DNA of 64,000 bases from Paralvinella palmiformis (taxonomy: Eukaryota; Annelida; Polychaeta; Terebellida; Alvinellidae). Position numbers and translations under genes: made by a program. The notes beneath the pieces are model-generated. The model had not been told where the DNA came from and searched no databases. It saw only the letters and a list, made by a program, of their open reading frames with translations. Where the stretch lies: the NCBI GenBank assembly GCA_025642065.1, contig JAODUP010000355.1:189501-253500 (forward strand), read 5' to 3'. Positions 34,464-47,367 of the stretch are shown here, piece after piece (the first letter of the stretch is position 1; every line of letters begins with the position of its first letter).

Positions 34464-34690
34464 TCTGACCCCCCCCCCCACACACACACACACGCACACG
34501 CACAATTAGATTAACAAATCTTTTGTTAGCAAGGCCCCCGGGAAACCGTTTCCCAGAAAGTTGACCGGTTCAGGATACCCATAGAACAGATTTGGTGTTC
34601 CAAGGTCTAGCAGTACATGGTATCATTTGACAACTAGGAGAGTATTCTTTAGCCCGCACATCACTTCTTCAGATGATCACTCCCAATACT

Positions 34691-34881
34691 AGGGGCGCTT
34701 CTGTGGGCTAGTTGGTAGCGCGTTGGACCACAGATCACTCACCTGAGTTCGAATCTCGGCGTGGGCATATCCGAAGGGTGTTTCATCTTTGACTTCGCTT
34801 CATTACCGTTGGAGGTCGCTCGGTCCATTTTGCCTACCATGTGCACAGAAGTGGCCGTAAAACATCAGTCATCATCATCAT
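34691..34881 (+). mobile_element. SINE type A copy, near full length
   Basis: ggggcgcttctgtgggctag head, gagttcgaatctcggcgtgg B-box, body and tail cacagaagtggccgtaaaac, (ATC)n end. Confidence 0.88.
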
Positions 34882-35800
34882 CCCAAGACTAATATCTTCT
34901 TTTTTAGAATCATTACTATCAGAGAATTGTTATATCTAATTTCAGTTCTAGAATACTCCATATGAGTTCCAGGCAATTGATGCTCTTACCATGATGTACA
35001 AATTCATAAACCGTGATAGAATATTTCAGAGGCTCTTAACCGTAATTGAAATGTAAAGTCTTTGTAGATTAGCGTCGCTGGTTTGACCTATATAATAAAA
35101 TTAGTAAATTAATTGGAAACTATCACTGTTCTACACACTTCGCGTATAATGTGAAATGTGTAACATCAGAATATTACCTCTGTACATCGGAAACAAAGAG
35201 ATCCCATTTCGAGAAGCCGCTCATTTCGCGAACACCTTTCCCGAAATTGTTTTGTAATTGCAGAACAAGATGTGACCCTCTGAAGGCCAAACGTTTCATT
35301 GTCTTCGTCCGGCCTTATTGTTCGCAGCTTCTGGTAGAACAACTCGGGACAAAACATCCAATTAAAACTTAGCTCATTATATTATACAAAATAATTATGC
35401 CGTCATTTGCATGTGTGGGTGAGGGGGGGGGGTGTAGGGGCGGCCCTCCAAATGCCAACCAGATGTTGACCAGTTACTTATTAAGCGCCATTTCGCTCGA
35501 GTTTTAATTTGACCTCGCATAGGTGAATGTTAACGTCGAATAAAGGACCCTTTCTGCGACCTTTTTGCTTTTATTTATTTTTCTCGTCGTTTCTCTCACT
35601 TCCTGTGTGCCTGTTGTTGTTGGTGTGTTTTATTTCTCTCTCTCTCTCTCTGGGTACAGTTTTTTTCCCCGGTTCAGATAATTAGGGAGCATTTTCATTC
35701 ATCTCCACCTCGTCGGTTTGTAGTTCCGACGTCGTCCCCGACCTTTCGCTCTCTCGTTTCCTCGTAGTTGACCCCGGTGCTCGAGGGAAATCAGTGCCAG

Positions 35801-35883
35801 ATGTCAGGAGGTGCCGCTACGGTTAATGGCGACGCTTCTTCTCCGCCGCTCAATGGACGCTCGGTCACGAATGGACGAATCCG
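35801..35883 (+). CDS. Candidate first coding exon of a second gene
   Basis: ATG at 35801 (context gtgccagATGT) opens MSGGAATVNGDASSPPLNGR followed by SVTNGRI, 27 codons plus two bases, up to a possible donor (ATCCG|gtgaaa at 35884); without splicing a TGA follows at once. The 240 bases upstream are pyrimidine-rich and free of repeats, as in a 5'-untranslated region, and the exon sits where base composition changes from AT-rich to GC-rich. Small Gly/Ala/Ser/Asn-rich N-terminal exons of this kind are common in developmental regulators with very long first introns. No matching second exon is seen in the window. Unrecognised gene; moderate to low certainty. Confidence 0.4.
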
Positions 35884-36625
35884 GTGAAAGGCGATCGCGT
35901 AAATGTCGATCGGATGTCGGCCTAAACGCGCCCGCCTTCCGCGCGACGGCAGACGATCAACCACGGGATCTCAAGATCTAGGTGGTCCCTTGTTAAGATA
36001 CAACCAGAGATATCACCCGGTCCCTTTGTCCGCCGGAGAAGGCGTTTTGTGCCACTTTTGTCCGGCTGTACGAAGACAGAGAGGATGACCAGTCTAGATG
36101 ATGTTGGCCTTTGTGCCCTTTTAGATCGTGTTTTATTTGCTGGTGTCTGTCTGATGACCCGTTTTGGATGTAGCCGTCCATTTCGGATGTCATCTTCCTT
36201 CCTATTGTTGATGACATCGGGCCGACGACGATCCGTTATCTCCCCGTATCTATTGTATTGTCCTCGGCCCGCTTGTAATTTGTGACATTAGAAAGTTTAT
36301 TATCTCCGGCCCGGCCTCGCCGCTAAACGGCCGGGTGACCTACGTGACCCAGCTGACCCGTATTCGGCCGGTTTATCCTAGACTGACCCCTTCACCCTTT
36401 CTAACGCGACTTGGCAAACAAATGTAGCCGCTTTCTCTCTTAGTCGGGAATGATGACGTCAGCCGTATTTGGATATCGTCCGTTCAGTCGGAAAACAACG
36501 CACAAACCAAAGATCCGCCTCTGGTGGTGACGTAAACACGGAACCGGAAGCACGTGATCCGAGTTTGACCGGTATATCCCAACCCGTTGGTTACAGTACC
36601 CAGCTAGTGATGACGCTGTGGGATG

Positions 36626-36842
36626 GTGTGTGTGTGTGTGTGTGTGTGTGTGAAATGTTGCTGTTTTGCGCCCACTTTTGTACACAAAGATAATGAGGCG
36701 AAGTGAAAGATGAAACACCCTTCTGACATAGCCCTGCAGGGATTTGAACCCAGGTGCTATAAATATGTGGCCAACCGCGCTACAAGTTAGGCCAAAGTGT
36801 GTGTTGTGTGTGTGTGCGCGCGCGCGCGTGTGTGTGTGTGTG
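36626..36842. repeat. (GT)n and (GC/GT)n microsatellites flanking a SINE
   Basis: GT run at 36626-36651 and TG/CG run at about 36797-36842, either side of the type B SINE. Confidence 0.9.
36663..36798 (-). mobile_element. SINE type B copy
   Basis: Minus strand; gatttgaacccaggtgctat corresponds to the B-box, and gaagtgaaagatgaaacacc to the conserved body. The tail is shortened by a deletion of the ...cccatttagcctacc part. Confidence 0.75.
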
Positions 36843-37522
36843 GTGACCGGGGCGGACGTGTATTACGTGATTTCCGCTAAACAATGCATGGCCCCGGTGT
36901 AACAGCATCCATTATATAACGTGTTATGTTACAGATTTAGCGTCCGTCCCTTCGGTGTGTTAGCAGTTTTGTTAGGTTTGTTGTTAGGTTTGTTGTTAGA
37001 TTTTTTGTCACGAGGGTTGCCGCTGATTTACCCGACATAATGACGCAACAGGCTCAGCCACCCGGAGAAACTGTTGATGCGTTGTGTATCTAGACCGGAG
37101 ACAGAAGGATTGATCCTATCCTTGGTACAAGATGTACACGGTCAGAGTACAGTATTGACAAAGTTCTTACTGTTTCAGGTCATTGATACGTTCACTATTT
37201 ATAGTTATTAATCTTTACTTATTATTATTCCTATTTCGTCCCTATGGGTGTCCGACTCTCTTGGGCAGCTCGGTCGTCGCGGGGGGCTTCGGAAGCGGAC
37301 GTGTTCGTATTTTAATATCGCCTTCTAATTCGATTAGCCTAGATGTCGAGTCTCGTGCAAACGCCGGGTCAGAGGCGGTCGTCCTGGTTCGGCGTAAATG
37401 GGATACAAACTTGCGCCATCGAGTAGCATTGGAAGAAGGCTTGCTTTCGTCGGGGTCCCAATACCTGGTTACGTGATCACAGTTAACCTCTCGATCCAGG
37501 GACAGAAGCTAGTGTCCGTTAT

Positions 37523-37795
37523 GGAGTACGGACAGTTGCTCACCCGGACAGCAAATGAAAAAGTGGACAAGGATTTTTAATTCAGAAATATATTTCTTAG
37601 TATCATATTACCTATATAATTATTGGGATGAATATTACCAATTATTAGTGAATTAAAGTTCAGAGATTCTTTTATTTTAATTGGTTAATATAATTATGTG
37701 CATTTTTTCTCTGATTAAAAATTCACTGGTGAGCAAGTGTCCACTTTTTCATTTGCTTGGTGAGCAACTGTCCGGTGAGCAACTGTCCTACACCC
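37523..37795. mobile_element. Palindromic MITE G copy 2 with 9-bp flanking repeat
   Basis: Ends ggagtacggacagttgctca and gagcaactgtcctacaccc. Flanked by gtccgttat at 37514-37522 and 37796-37804, a candidate 9-bp target duplication. Shorter left arm than copy 1. Confidence 0.82.
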
Positions 37796-38397
37796 GTCCG
37801 TTATACAGCCTAACATGGAGGCACAAGAAACGGGAAATTGTGGGGTAGGGTCTTCTGGGTGCTACGATTGCAGGAGCCAAAAAGTAGAACCTCGATCATC
37901 TTGTCACTAGTATATATGGTTTCGAAGCCTTGTAGAGGATGAATTGTCCCTTCTGGGTGGTTATGGTGGAATGGGGCAGGGGTAAATCATTTCTTATATT
38001 GTGTCTTTCTGTACATTTGATGACCTTAGTGTTTCATTACGGGATCAGATAATTCCGACACCGCCATTGTATGTGCCAATCCCGTTTTTTATTACAGTAG
38101 AACCCGATTTAGTTGCTACCCGAATAGACCGTCAACAGTCCCGTCCGACCATTTGATAACCATTGCTCGCTTCCGCCAGTGACAAATATAGGGATGTTTA
38201 GAATTTGTACCGGTTCAAATTTTGGGTTCGAAGGAGCGAGTTTGAGCGTAAAACACTTACCTCTAACTGGACTACAGCGGACCTTAGAACGGCGGAACTG
38301 GTTTTGAATGATAAACTTATCAATAAATATCAGCTATTGAAGTCACTCCACATGGAGTTGGGGTCATTTTACGTCCATAATATCGTTTTATTATGAG

Positions 38398-38424
38398 CTC
38401 TCTCTCTCTCTCTCTCTCTGTGTC

Positions 38425-38469
<45 letters not shown>
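38398..38469. repeat. (TC)n(TG)n microsatellite
   Basis: Directly visible compound dinucleotide run. Confidence 0.95.
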
Positions 38470-38470
<1 letters not shown>

Positions 38471-39297
38471 GACGGGATCCCCTCCCACCCCTCGTTCAGT
38501 AATATACCCCCCGTCTCATCACCGCTCGGGTGTATTAGGTTTTCGTCGACTGCACGAAACGTATGGCTCCAGTTATAGGTCGACAATGGTCGCCGATAAA
38601 TCTTGGGCCATAAGCACATGGGGCTTGGTAGAGAGCCAGTCGTGTCGTGTCGTCGTGGGTTTGTGGGTGGGTGGGTCGGGGCAGAGAGGTGGTGGGGGGG
38701 GGTAGTTGCCGGCGTTATTCGGCGTAGACCCCACATAGACGAGCGAGAAAAGAACAGCCGAAGCCCGGCAGATAATTACAGAGGCCATGAGATGGGCTCG
38801 GTATAGTTGATATCAAAGTAATGATGCGATAACATGGAGGTGCTGGGCTAGCCGTGTCAATGCCTGGCACAACTGTCTCCATTAATGGTCTTCATTACCG
38901 CACAGCGAGCCGGCCCTCCCTCACGCTCCAGATAACAGTCAACCGGTTGGACGGCAGCGCAAATTCGCCGCCGAGAGGTCGCGACCCGCGCCGCCGAAAG
39001 GTGATTGATTTGTTTTGGGCGGCCGAAACGGTCCCATCTCCATCAATACCCCTGACGGGATTAGTTGACGTAAGATTATGGCTGATATCGGTTGATTTTG
39101 ATCCGATCTCTCTCTCTCCAGTTGAGTATCTTCCTTCATGTACGCATGCGCAAGCCCGCGTAAAACAGAGCCTGATGGAGCATTTCCCGTCTTAAGATGA
39201 AATGTTACCATTCTGGAAATGGGAATTGAAACGGCAGTGGTGGATGAAGCATCCATATGCAGTGTGACAGATTTTGTGTGGATGCCTTATTGGCTTT

Positions 39298-39347
<50 letters not shown>

Positions 39348-39353
39348 CACACA
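39298..39353. repeat. (TC)n(AC)n microsatellite
   Basis: Directly visible. Confidence 0.95.
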
Positions 39354-39893
39354 CCGAGCGAACTTGGGCCATAAGCACGTCACACCTTGACACACAGGGT
39401 TTATACAGTCTTGATGGTGTAAGCTCTGAAGAGAAGAAGAAAAAGAAGCCGACGGACAGATAGACAGACAGACAGCGGTCTCCGTCATATTAAAGCTAGT
39501 TCAGCATTTTCCAAATTCTCAGAACATCATCGTCTAACTCCTATTATTGGCAGCTACTATTACTAGTACCACTCGCTACAACTGTAACCCGCGATGGCGG
39601 CTATATTTTCGAGAAAACCTCTTCACAGAATCTCTCTCTCTCTCTCTGTCCAAAGTGCACCAACTCGAAGGTAAATTCCTGTCGCCAGCATACACAGTTA
39701 CAGCTAAATCAGAAGTGTCATGATTCTGTGTTGATGGTTACCCAGAGAGTTGGGCGTCTTGTGGCCGAGGACGGTCAGAGAGCTTTAAATGTCCACTTAA
39801 TTAGAACACATCACCGGGAGTTCGACCATTCACAGCATTCAGTCTAGACGATAAGACCAAGGTTAGAGTTGACCGGGCCCTTTGTGTGGGTGA

Positions 39894-39901
39894 TTGTGTG
39901 T

Positions 39902-39940
<39 letters not shown>

Positions 39941-40110
39941 ATCTGATAAGTGTACTCAGAGCCCCGAAGCTGTGGACACAGTGTCTAAGGCTCTGCGATT
40001 GTCTATCAGTGCCCAGCTAAATGGTTCGACGGGCTGGTCGATTGGTCGGGCTGCTGGCTGGTCAGCTGGCTGGCTCGATGGTCAGGCTGCCGGGCTCGCT
40101 GGCTGGCTGG
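39894..40110 (+). repeat. (TG)n and degenerate GGCTGG minisatellite
   Basis: TG run (39894-39937) followed 90 bases later by ggctggctggct-like units. Confidence 0.8.
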
Positions 40111-43100
40111 CTGCCAGACACTGACTGAATGGCTGTCTTAACAGCGAGGTTGGCTAACTACAGAATCAGAACTGAGGCTGACTCACCTCACCCACAAACT
40201 AACTGGATTCACTATTTCATTGATTGACTGGAAGTCAAAGCTGGTTGACTGGGGGGGGGGCTGGTTTGTTGACTGGCTGGACACAGCAGCAGTTACTTGC
40301 CACGGTTGTGACCTCTCACCGGCCCAGCTTTGAGACCAGAAGAGACCAGTGACCGCTGACCGGTGATTTATACCGCTGGCCAGTGGCCATTTACTGATTA
40401 ACCTAAGCTAACGCCGTTCTGGGTCGCGTTACTAAGACCATCAGAGTCAATAGAAGGCGATATTAATCTCGTTCTTGGCGCTCTCTGGCCGAAGGCGCTC
40501 GTCCAACAGGTGAAAGTTAGTGCGTAAAATGTGCCGCTTTGTGGAAGGTTCTCCCGAGAATTATGTCGCTGGCGTTCTTTGTCTGCGAACTGCCCGTGGG
40601 AAGACATTTATCACGGAAATGGCTTCCATGTCGGAGACATGAGAACGATGGGGTCTGATCTCTCCTGGGCGTGTTATTGGTGGTCTGTGTGACACGGGGC
40701 TCGTCTTGGTTGTGTGGGGACCAACTGGACCCCGGCACTTGACCTCTGGCATTTTGGTTAATCGTATTAGTTGTATATGTTTTTGGGGCCCTCGAAGTGA
40801 CCGAATTTCCCTCCCAGCTTAAGGTCGGTGCTATGTCACGCACATGCGTAATCCCCCCCCCCCCCCAATACACACACATACACATGCATATACACTTCCT
40901 CGCGCGCGCACATACACCTATGTGGTCACGCGATTGCGCACATGGAAGCATCACAAGCACCATTGTTTTATGGAAAATTTGATAATTGCAAGGTATATAC
41001 CAAACAACGTGCGCTAAGAAACCCTTGTGGGAAAGGTGGCGACCCAGCGACACTGTGGTCACTTAGCACAGGTGATCTTCTCATACAGGTCCTCCGGGTG
41101 CCATTTTTACCGCGTTGTCGCCTATATCTCGACTGCGCCGATAGCATTGACTGGTCCAATACGAATAAATGTTTGAACAACAACGAGACATTCCAACGGA
41201 CCTATTGTTCACATCAGATTACCGAGTTCGTTGATATCAGCGAGGCGTTTGATGTAGTAGAGCTGCTATCGATTTCCTTCATCCGAGTTTCGTTTTTTTA
41301 CGTATTGTTAGGTAGTTATTTATAAGCCCTTCGGCTGATTATCTACGAGTCCTCGGGTGTTGCCAGGTCCGGGCATAACTTCCGTCGATCGGTTTGTTTG
41401 CGCTAATATAATCTGAACCGATGTTATATCGCTCCCTTTTCAGCCTTTCCGCGTTCCATCCACTTCCCCGGGTACTGCCTCACCCACCTAACCACCCACA
41501 CCATCAACCCCCCGATGTTACTCATTTCTAGTTATCGTTTATTAAGCCCTTTGAAGTGATCCCCGACTTAAAGCCGTTCGAATTCATCAAACACTCGCTT
41601 AAACTAAACTGGTAGCCGCTTTAAACCCCGCGGCCCGCCGAGCTGCCTACGCCACTAGCTGCAGCCGCTGGTGGTGCCGCTGCCCGATGACATTCCAGCA
41701 TGCCCGTTCCTTATCGCGTTCTCTCTAAAGCGGGCTCTCCCAAATGGTTAAGTCGGCATTGTATCTCTCCCGTCTTGCTCTGCATGGGCCCATGTCGTGA
41801 GCGGTATGATTAAAAAAGAGGTACTTATTGTGGTAGATTTGTCAGGTAATTGTTTCCTTAATTCTATGTTCTCCCCCCCCCCCCGCCTTCCCGTCGCCGG
41901 TGGACTGAGATTACTCTAGGTTCTGGGCACATTCCTCAACTGGGCTGCCTTGCTGTGCAAGTACACTTGGGGCACATTTTGCCGATATTATATAGTCACT
42001 TTCTCACAGGGATTTGCGGCGTTGGTCGGTGGGCGCCGAAAAGCGTCCTTGAACCTCTCCGGCTGGATTTAGCGGCGAACGTAATCCGAAGATTCCATTC
42101 CAGAAAGATTTTGGCTCTCTATCTCAATCGCTCTCGTGGATCAGATATTAAATATGAAAAGTGGGCCAAGTCTGAGTGGGGTGGGGTGGGGGGGGGTTAC
42201 GGCTGTGAGAAACGCGTCCGCGTTAGAGGTGAAGAATGTTTTCAGGTTTCTGCTTCAGGTACCACGAGTCGTTGGCCAATTTGGGTTTAATGCGGAAAAG
42301 AGTTCTTGTCGGCGTTAAGCCGGATCACGTGTTAGCGGCTGGAATGTCCCGCGTCCGCATATAGACGTGCTCGTCGTCCGCTTACCACTCGGGAAGTGTT
42401 TGTTTTTACACGGTTCACTTTGTTTTTGCCGTGTGAAATGCCCCAGAGCAACAGGTATGGCATACAAGTATATATCGGTTGACGCGCCGTATGGAAATCT
42501 AATTTAGTATTCTTCATATTATTATTATTATTATTATTATTTTTTGCTATTAATATTGCTAACGTGACTTCGTAGACGGATCGTTAGCGAAGCAAGCGGT
42601 CACGCTTCTGGCTCTATAGACGTTGGTTGGATACAGCTGCCAGTCGGACGGGGTTACCCGGTGTGCATCTGGCTCCGATATGATGGCCATTGTGTTCGGA
42701 TTAAATACCCGTAAACGAAGACAATTAAAACACATGTTTTTTTCTCTCTCTCTCTGTCTGTCTCTCACTCTTCCCTCCATTCTATTGTTGGTCTCGTTCC
42801 AAACCTCCGATTGGCCACGGGGCACTCACTCCACAGCGCCACCCAGCATCGGCTGTGTTGTTGATGTTGTGTCAGTTGAGGAGGCCAGATGATCGGTTGT
42901 TGCCGGTTTTCAGTACGTCATGCCCTAATCACCGTCGGCCCACCACGTCACCGCGCACCGTCTTCCACGTGTCTACCTATCGGAGACGTCTTTTTGTACT
43001 CTTAAACCGGCGTCAGCGTTTATGAATCCCACCCAAAAAACTGGCACAATCCGGGTACCTGCCGAAGGCGATCAATTAACGGCGGGGATGAAGCTCGACA

Positions 43101-43675
43101 GACGTAACAGCCGTTGACGGTGATTGGTCGGTTGGGGGGGGGGGTGTTCGTCCCCGATGTACTGCGCGACATGGCCCAGTTCAGGGTCACCTCATTGTGT
43201 ATAAGTCATCTTTCTGCCATAATCGTCGAGTTCGGCGGTGATCGTTGTTGAGTATCGGCCCAGCCGTGAAACTGTCTAGCAGATGTAAACCGAGCTCGGC
43301 CCTTTTGTGTCCGTGTCAGTGTAATACGGCGGCGCATTATCTCTCCGAGGTTATCTATTGTTTTATGATGGTCGATAATGTGTCAGCGGGGAGCCGTCCG
43401 GCAATTGGGAATCGCCGGTTAGCCCTTGGTTGGTTGGTTGGTCTTATGGGGGCTACTGTTAGCAGTAAGCGGAATATTTGCGTTAGTCTCGCAGTGGGAA
43501 GGCGGTTACCTGGCCCGACATACATACACATCGGTATGTTCGGGCGGATTTCGGTCAATCCAGGGCGGCTTTCCCAAGAAAATTTGGTCAGAAGGTGGGG
43601 GTGTACTGAAACGCATGGATATTACAATGTCGCATACCCATTCGCTTATACCGCGAATATAGAATCGCGGTTTAA

Positions 43676-44240
43676 AGCTGAGATTCCATATACGCAGGAT
43701 GCGGCATGCGGATACGGCAAAAATGGAACAGCATGTAAACAGACGTGCTCGATTCGATATGTCCGAATGCGGTATGCGATTTGTCCTGCGGCTGCGTACC
43801 GATGCGGATACGGCAAAAAATTAAAACCGGACGGGGGAATCCAGAATTTGACGTCAGGTGCAGGTGTTTCCCGAACAAATTGACCTGAAGTATTCTTCTA
43901 ATTTCTCCACATCAAATTGTAGTTCAAAATTCAGCATATTGCTGAATAAGCATTGTATGGCTGTAACAACAAGATATAGTTTTAATAATAATTTTATAAG
44001 TATATTTTTGGATTTAGATCTATAATGTGTAAAATCTGTTTTGGGGGGAGTAAATGACCCCCCTCTACACAAACACACACACCTGTTTTGTTTGTTTTTT
44101 TGCTATCTGTATTTCTGTTGTATAGTTTTAGCAAGACAGACTGAAAACGTATGGGAACGCACGTACATATGGAATCACACAAATCGCATGCCGGATACCG
44201 CATCACGCATGCCGGATACCGCGTATATGGAATCTAAGCC
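43676..44240. mobile_element. PIF/Harbinger-like non-autonomous element, copy 1
   Basis: agctgagattccatatacgc at the left, gcgtatatggaatctaagcc at the right (inverted repeat about 20 bases), with several subterminal gatgcgg/gcatgcgg motifs. TAA and TTA flank the two ends, in line with a TWA target. Family assignment comes from the relationship to 54478-54960. Confidence 0.55.
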
Positions 44241-44271
44241 TTAGTAAAACTGTCCAAAAATGTAAAAATAT

Positions 44272-44456
44272 AAATTTTACGACCACTTATATGCACAAAG
44301 GTAGGCTAATGGGCCGAGCGACCTCCAAGGGTAATGACGCGAAGTGAAAGATGAAACACCATTCTGACATAACCCGACCGGGGTTTGGTACCAGGTGGTA
44401 TAGATCTGTGACCATCCGCGCTACCAGTTAGGCCGTGGAGTCCCCTACACAGGAAG
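44272..44456 (-). mobile_element. SINE type B copy
   Basis: taggctaatgggccgagcga tail, gaagtgaaagatgaaacacc body, cgctaccagttaggccgtgg head, read on the minus strand. It lies 31 bases after the PIF-like element. Confidence 0.85.
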
Positions 44457-45658
44457 AAGTATCCGTTAAAGTCTCCACGTATTATTGATGAAATGGGTTT
44501 GTTGTGGGATTTGTGTTTTGTTTGGATGAGTGTTTGGGATGGTGATTGTTATGCGATATTTCCGCTTATTGAAAGATCCGTATAGACCATTGTTGCTGAT
44601 ATTTTTGTGCAGTTCACTCGCTTGCATGAAGAAAAACAAAACAATCCTGTACTCAGCTACCAGAAGATAAGAGTTCTTATTGCGGCATAATATTAATAAC
44701 GCGTGCCATTTCCAGATTGACAATTTAGTTATAGATATACTGCCTACCCGATTCCGTGCATGATGCAGTCGTTCTTAAAAAAAAGATTCTATAAAACGCT
44801 GAAATGGATCAGAGATTAGAGGGAATCACAATACAGGTTGCCGTGCAACAGCAGCTGGTTTTTTATCTGAAGAACTGGGTTATTGTGTAGCTTTTGTATT
44901 TATTTTTCTGAATTGTGACTATTATCTTCCGTTTCCAGCGGATCATGACGCCTAGGTAAGTGCTGCGATGTTAACTGACGATAACTACAGTGCCAGGAGA
45001 GTCCTACTTTTATCGCAAACTGCATCTAGCTGAAACTTCCTCATATATATCACTCCAGTAGAGGGGAGCGCTGGTTTTCTCTCTCTCTTCAGAGTAGAGG
45101 GAGCGTATCGTTTCAGTTTCACACAGACATGTGTGTTGGTTTCGAGGGTATTGTAATTCTTATTGTGAGCTATCTGCGTATTGAAGCACTCTCACCGCTA
45201 ACACCATCTGCTCGCGTTCGTAATGGTAATTCCAGTAGGCATTATGCGCCGACTCCGTTCATTTTTGCTCTCGCCTTTAGGATCAAGCCCGTCTGTTTAC
45301 GATCAACTTTCCGGCTTCTGTTCTCAGCCAGACTTACAAACGCATAGAGTCCAATGTAATCTTATCGGCAACGTAAATCGAATACTAGCCGCTGATTTCA
45401 TCTGGAATGAGATTCTTGTGAAAGATCAATGTTAACGTATGACCTTTCAGGCGGGACGGGACTTATGGTACTTTTCGTGTTGTGGTCTTTGAGTTTTCAT
45501 TTCCGTTCTCATTTCGGAAAATTGAAAGTGAGATCATTGACATTCATGGGCTTCCTTTCCCAGCCGTCGCCTAGTAAAGACACATACAAATAAGCTTCTT
45601 CCTTGGTGATAAAAAAACCCAGAGCTGCAATGGAAATTCGTGTTAAAACAAAATATTA

Positions 45659-45660
<2 letters not shown>

Positions 45661-45714
<54 letters not shown>

Positions 45715-45715
45715 A

Positions 45716-45748
<33 letters not shown>
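45661..45748 (+). repeat. (GTCT)n tetranucleotide microsatellite
   Basis: About 22 units with a single substitution. Confidence 0.97.
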
Positions 45749-45749
<1 letters not shown>

Positions 45750-46139
45750 AAAAGTCGGGATGTTGTAATTGCGCCTGCGCAGAAATTCAGATCTGACGTC
45801 ATCAACATTTGTGTGTTTTGGTATAGTTTTTTTTCTCGGTTATGTGTGTAACGTCACCACTACCTGCGTGACATCACTAAGCCTGCGTGCATATTCCGCT
45901 GTAAAATTAATTAGCCATGTGGTGGCCAGCTCCAAATGATCCGCGCAAACACAAACTTATTACGACATTTCCACCCACAAATTACATAGATTCTATGTCT
46001 AACTTACGAAATATGAGCTTTAGAGCCCACTAGTTCGAAGTTGGTTCCTTTGGTAAATATAAATAATATACACCTTTGTAAATTTTAAATACCTGATGTT
46101 GAGCTTCTAATTCGAATACATTGGGGCAGGCACTGAAAT

Positions 46140-46485
46140 ATACATTAGTAGTAGTTGTAGTAGTAGTAGTAGAAAAAAGCAGTAGTAGTAGTAGAAGTAG
46201 TGGTAGTAGTAGAAACAGCAGTAGTAGTAGAAGTAGTGGTAGTAGTAGAAACAGCAGCAGTAGAAGTAGTGGTGGTGGTGGTGGTAGTAGTGATGATTGA
46301 TGATGATGATTGATGTTTTACGGCCACTTTTGTGCACAAGGTAGGCTAAATGGGCCGAGCGACTTCCAAAGGTAATGAGTTCTAATCGAATAAGGGAGCA
46401 CTGAAAAACATTAGTATATTGCTAGAGTATAGAAAACAAGTGGTAGTAATATTGTGGTAGGTAGTTAGACCACGGAGGCGCCCCA

Positions 46486-46522
<37 letters not shown>

Positions 46523-47230
46523 AAACAGCAGCAGTAGTAGCAGTAGTGGTAATAGTATAAACAGTAGAAGTAGTGTTGGTAGTAGGAACAGCAGTACTAG
46601 AAAAAGTTGTAGTAGTATAAACAGCAGCAGTAGTAATAGTAGTAGAAATAGTGGTATTAGTAGAAACAGCAGCAGTAGAAGTAGTAGAAGCAGTGGTAGT
46701 AGCAGAAACAGTAGTAGTAATAGAAACAGCAGCAGTAGTAGTAGTAGAAGTAGTGGTAGTAATAGAAACAGCAGCAGTAGTAGTAGTAGAAGTAGTGGTA
46801 GTAATGGAAACAGCAGTAGTAGAAGTAGTGGTAGTAGAAACCGTAGTGGTAGAAACAGCAGTAGTAGTAATAGTAAAAGTAGTCGTAGTAATAGAAAGAG
46901 AAGCAGTAGTAATAGTAGTAAAAGATAGTGGTAGTAGTAATAGTAGTAGTAGGAATAGTAGTAGTAGTAGAAACACCAGCAGTAGCAGTAGTAGTAGAAA
47001 CATCAGTAGAAGTAGTGGTAGTAATAGAAACAGCAGTGGTAGTAGTAGAAACAGAATCAGTTGTTGTAGTATTGGTAGCAGTAGTAGTAGTAGAAACAGC
47101 AGTAGTAGTAGTTGTAGTAGTAGAAGTAGTAGTAATAGTAGAAGTAGTGGTAGTAGTAGAAACAGCAGCAGTAGTAGTAGTGGTAGTAGTAGAAACAGTA
47201 GTAGTAGAAATAGCAGAAATAGTAGTAAGT
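46140..47230 (+). repeat. 1.1-kb degenerate (AGT/GTA)n trinucleotide array
   Basis: Units of agt interspersed with agaaacagc, agtggtagt and similar. Long frames through it (up to about 200 codons on both strands) are by-products of the repeat. A split SINE type A lies inside it. Confidence 0.95.
46291..46488 (-). mobile_element. Broken SINE type A inside the trinucleotide array
   Basis: Tail part 46291-46379 (ttttacggccacttttgtgc, taggctaaatgggccgagcg) and head part 46457-46488 (agaccacggaggcgcccc) are separated by about 77 unrelated bases that replace the body. Confidence 0.7.
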
Positions 47231-47332
47231 TATTAATGAGTAAACAAAGTTTCTATAATTTTAATTGAATTTCATATGTTCTTATCTACTATAATTTAAG
47301 CAATCGGTTTTGTTGTTGTTTTGGTCTTAGAG

Positions 47333-47367
<35 letters not shown>

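Larger units (their letters stand above)
35884..43675. other. GC-richer non-coding region (candidate first intron)
   Basis: Apart from listed repeats I see no supported exon. Several open frames of 60-210 codons exist but lack domain signal, and most run through microsatellites or on both strands at once. Confidence 0.45.

Noticed and set aside
40517..41062. 181-codon minus-strand frame
   Set aside because: Crosses C-tract and CA microsatellite sequence, low plausibility of composition, overlapped by other open frames; GC-rich DNA gives long chance frames.
43245..43883. 212-codon frame on the + strand
   Set aside because: No domain or typical composition; it runs into the PIF-like element and its subterminal repeats, with no splice or promoter support.
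46422..47268. Open frames of about 190-205 codons on both strands (Thr/Ser/Val-rich)
   Set aside because: They follow the AGT trinucleotide repeat; composition is purely repeat-driven and both strands are open at once.
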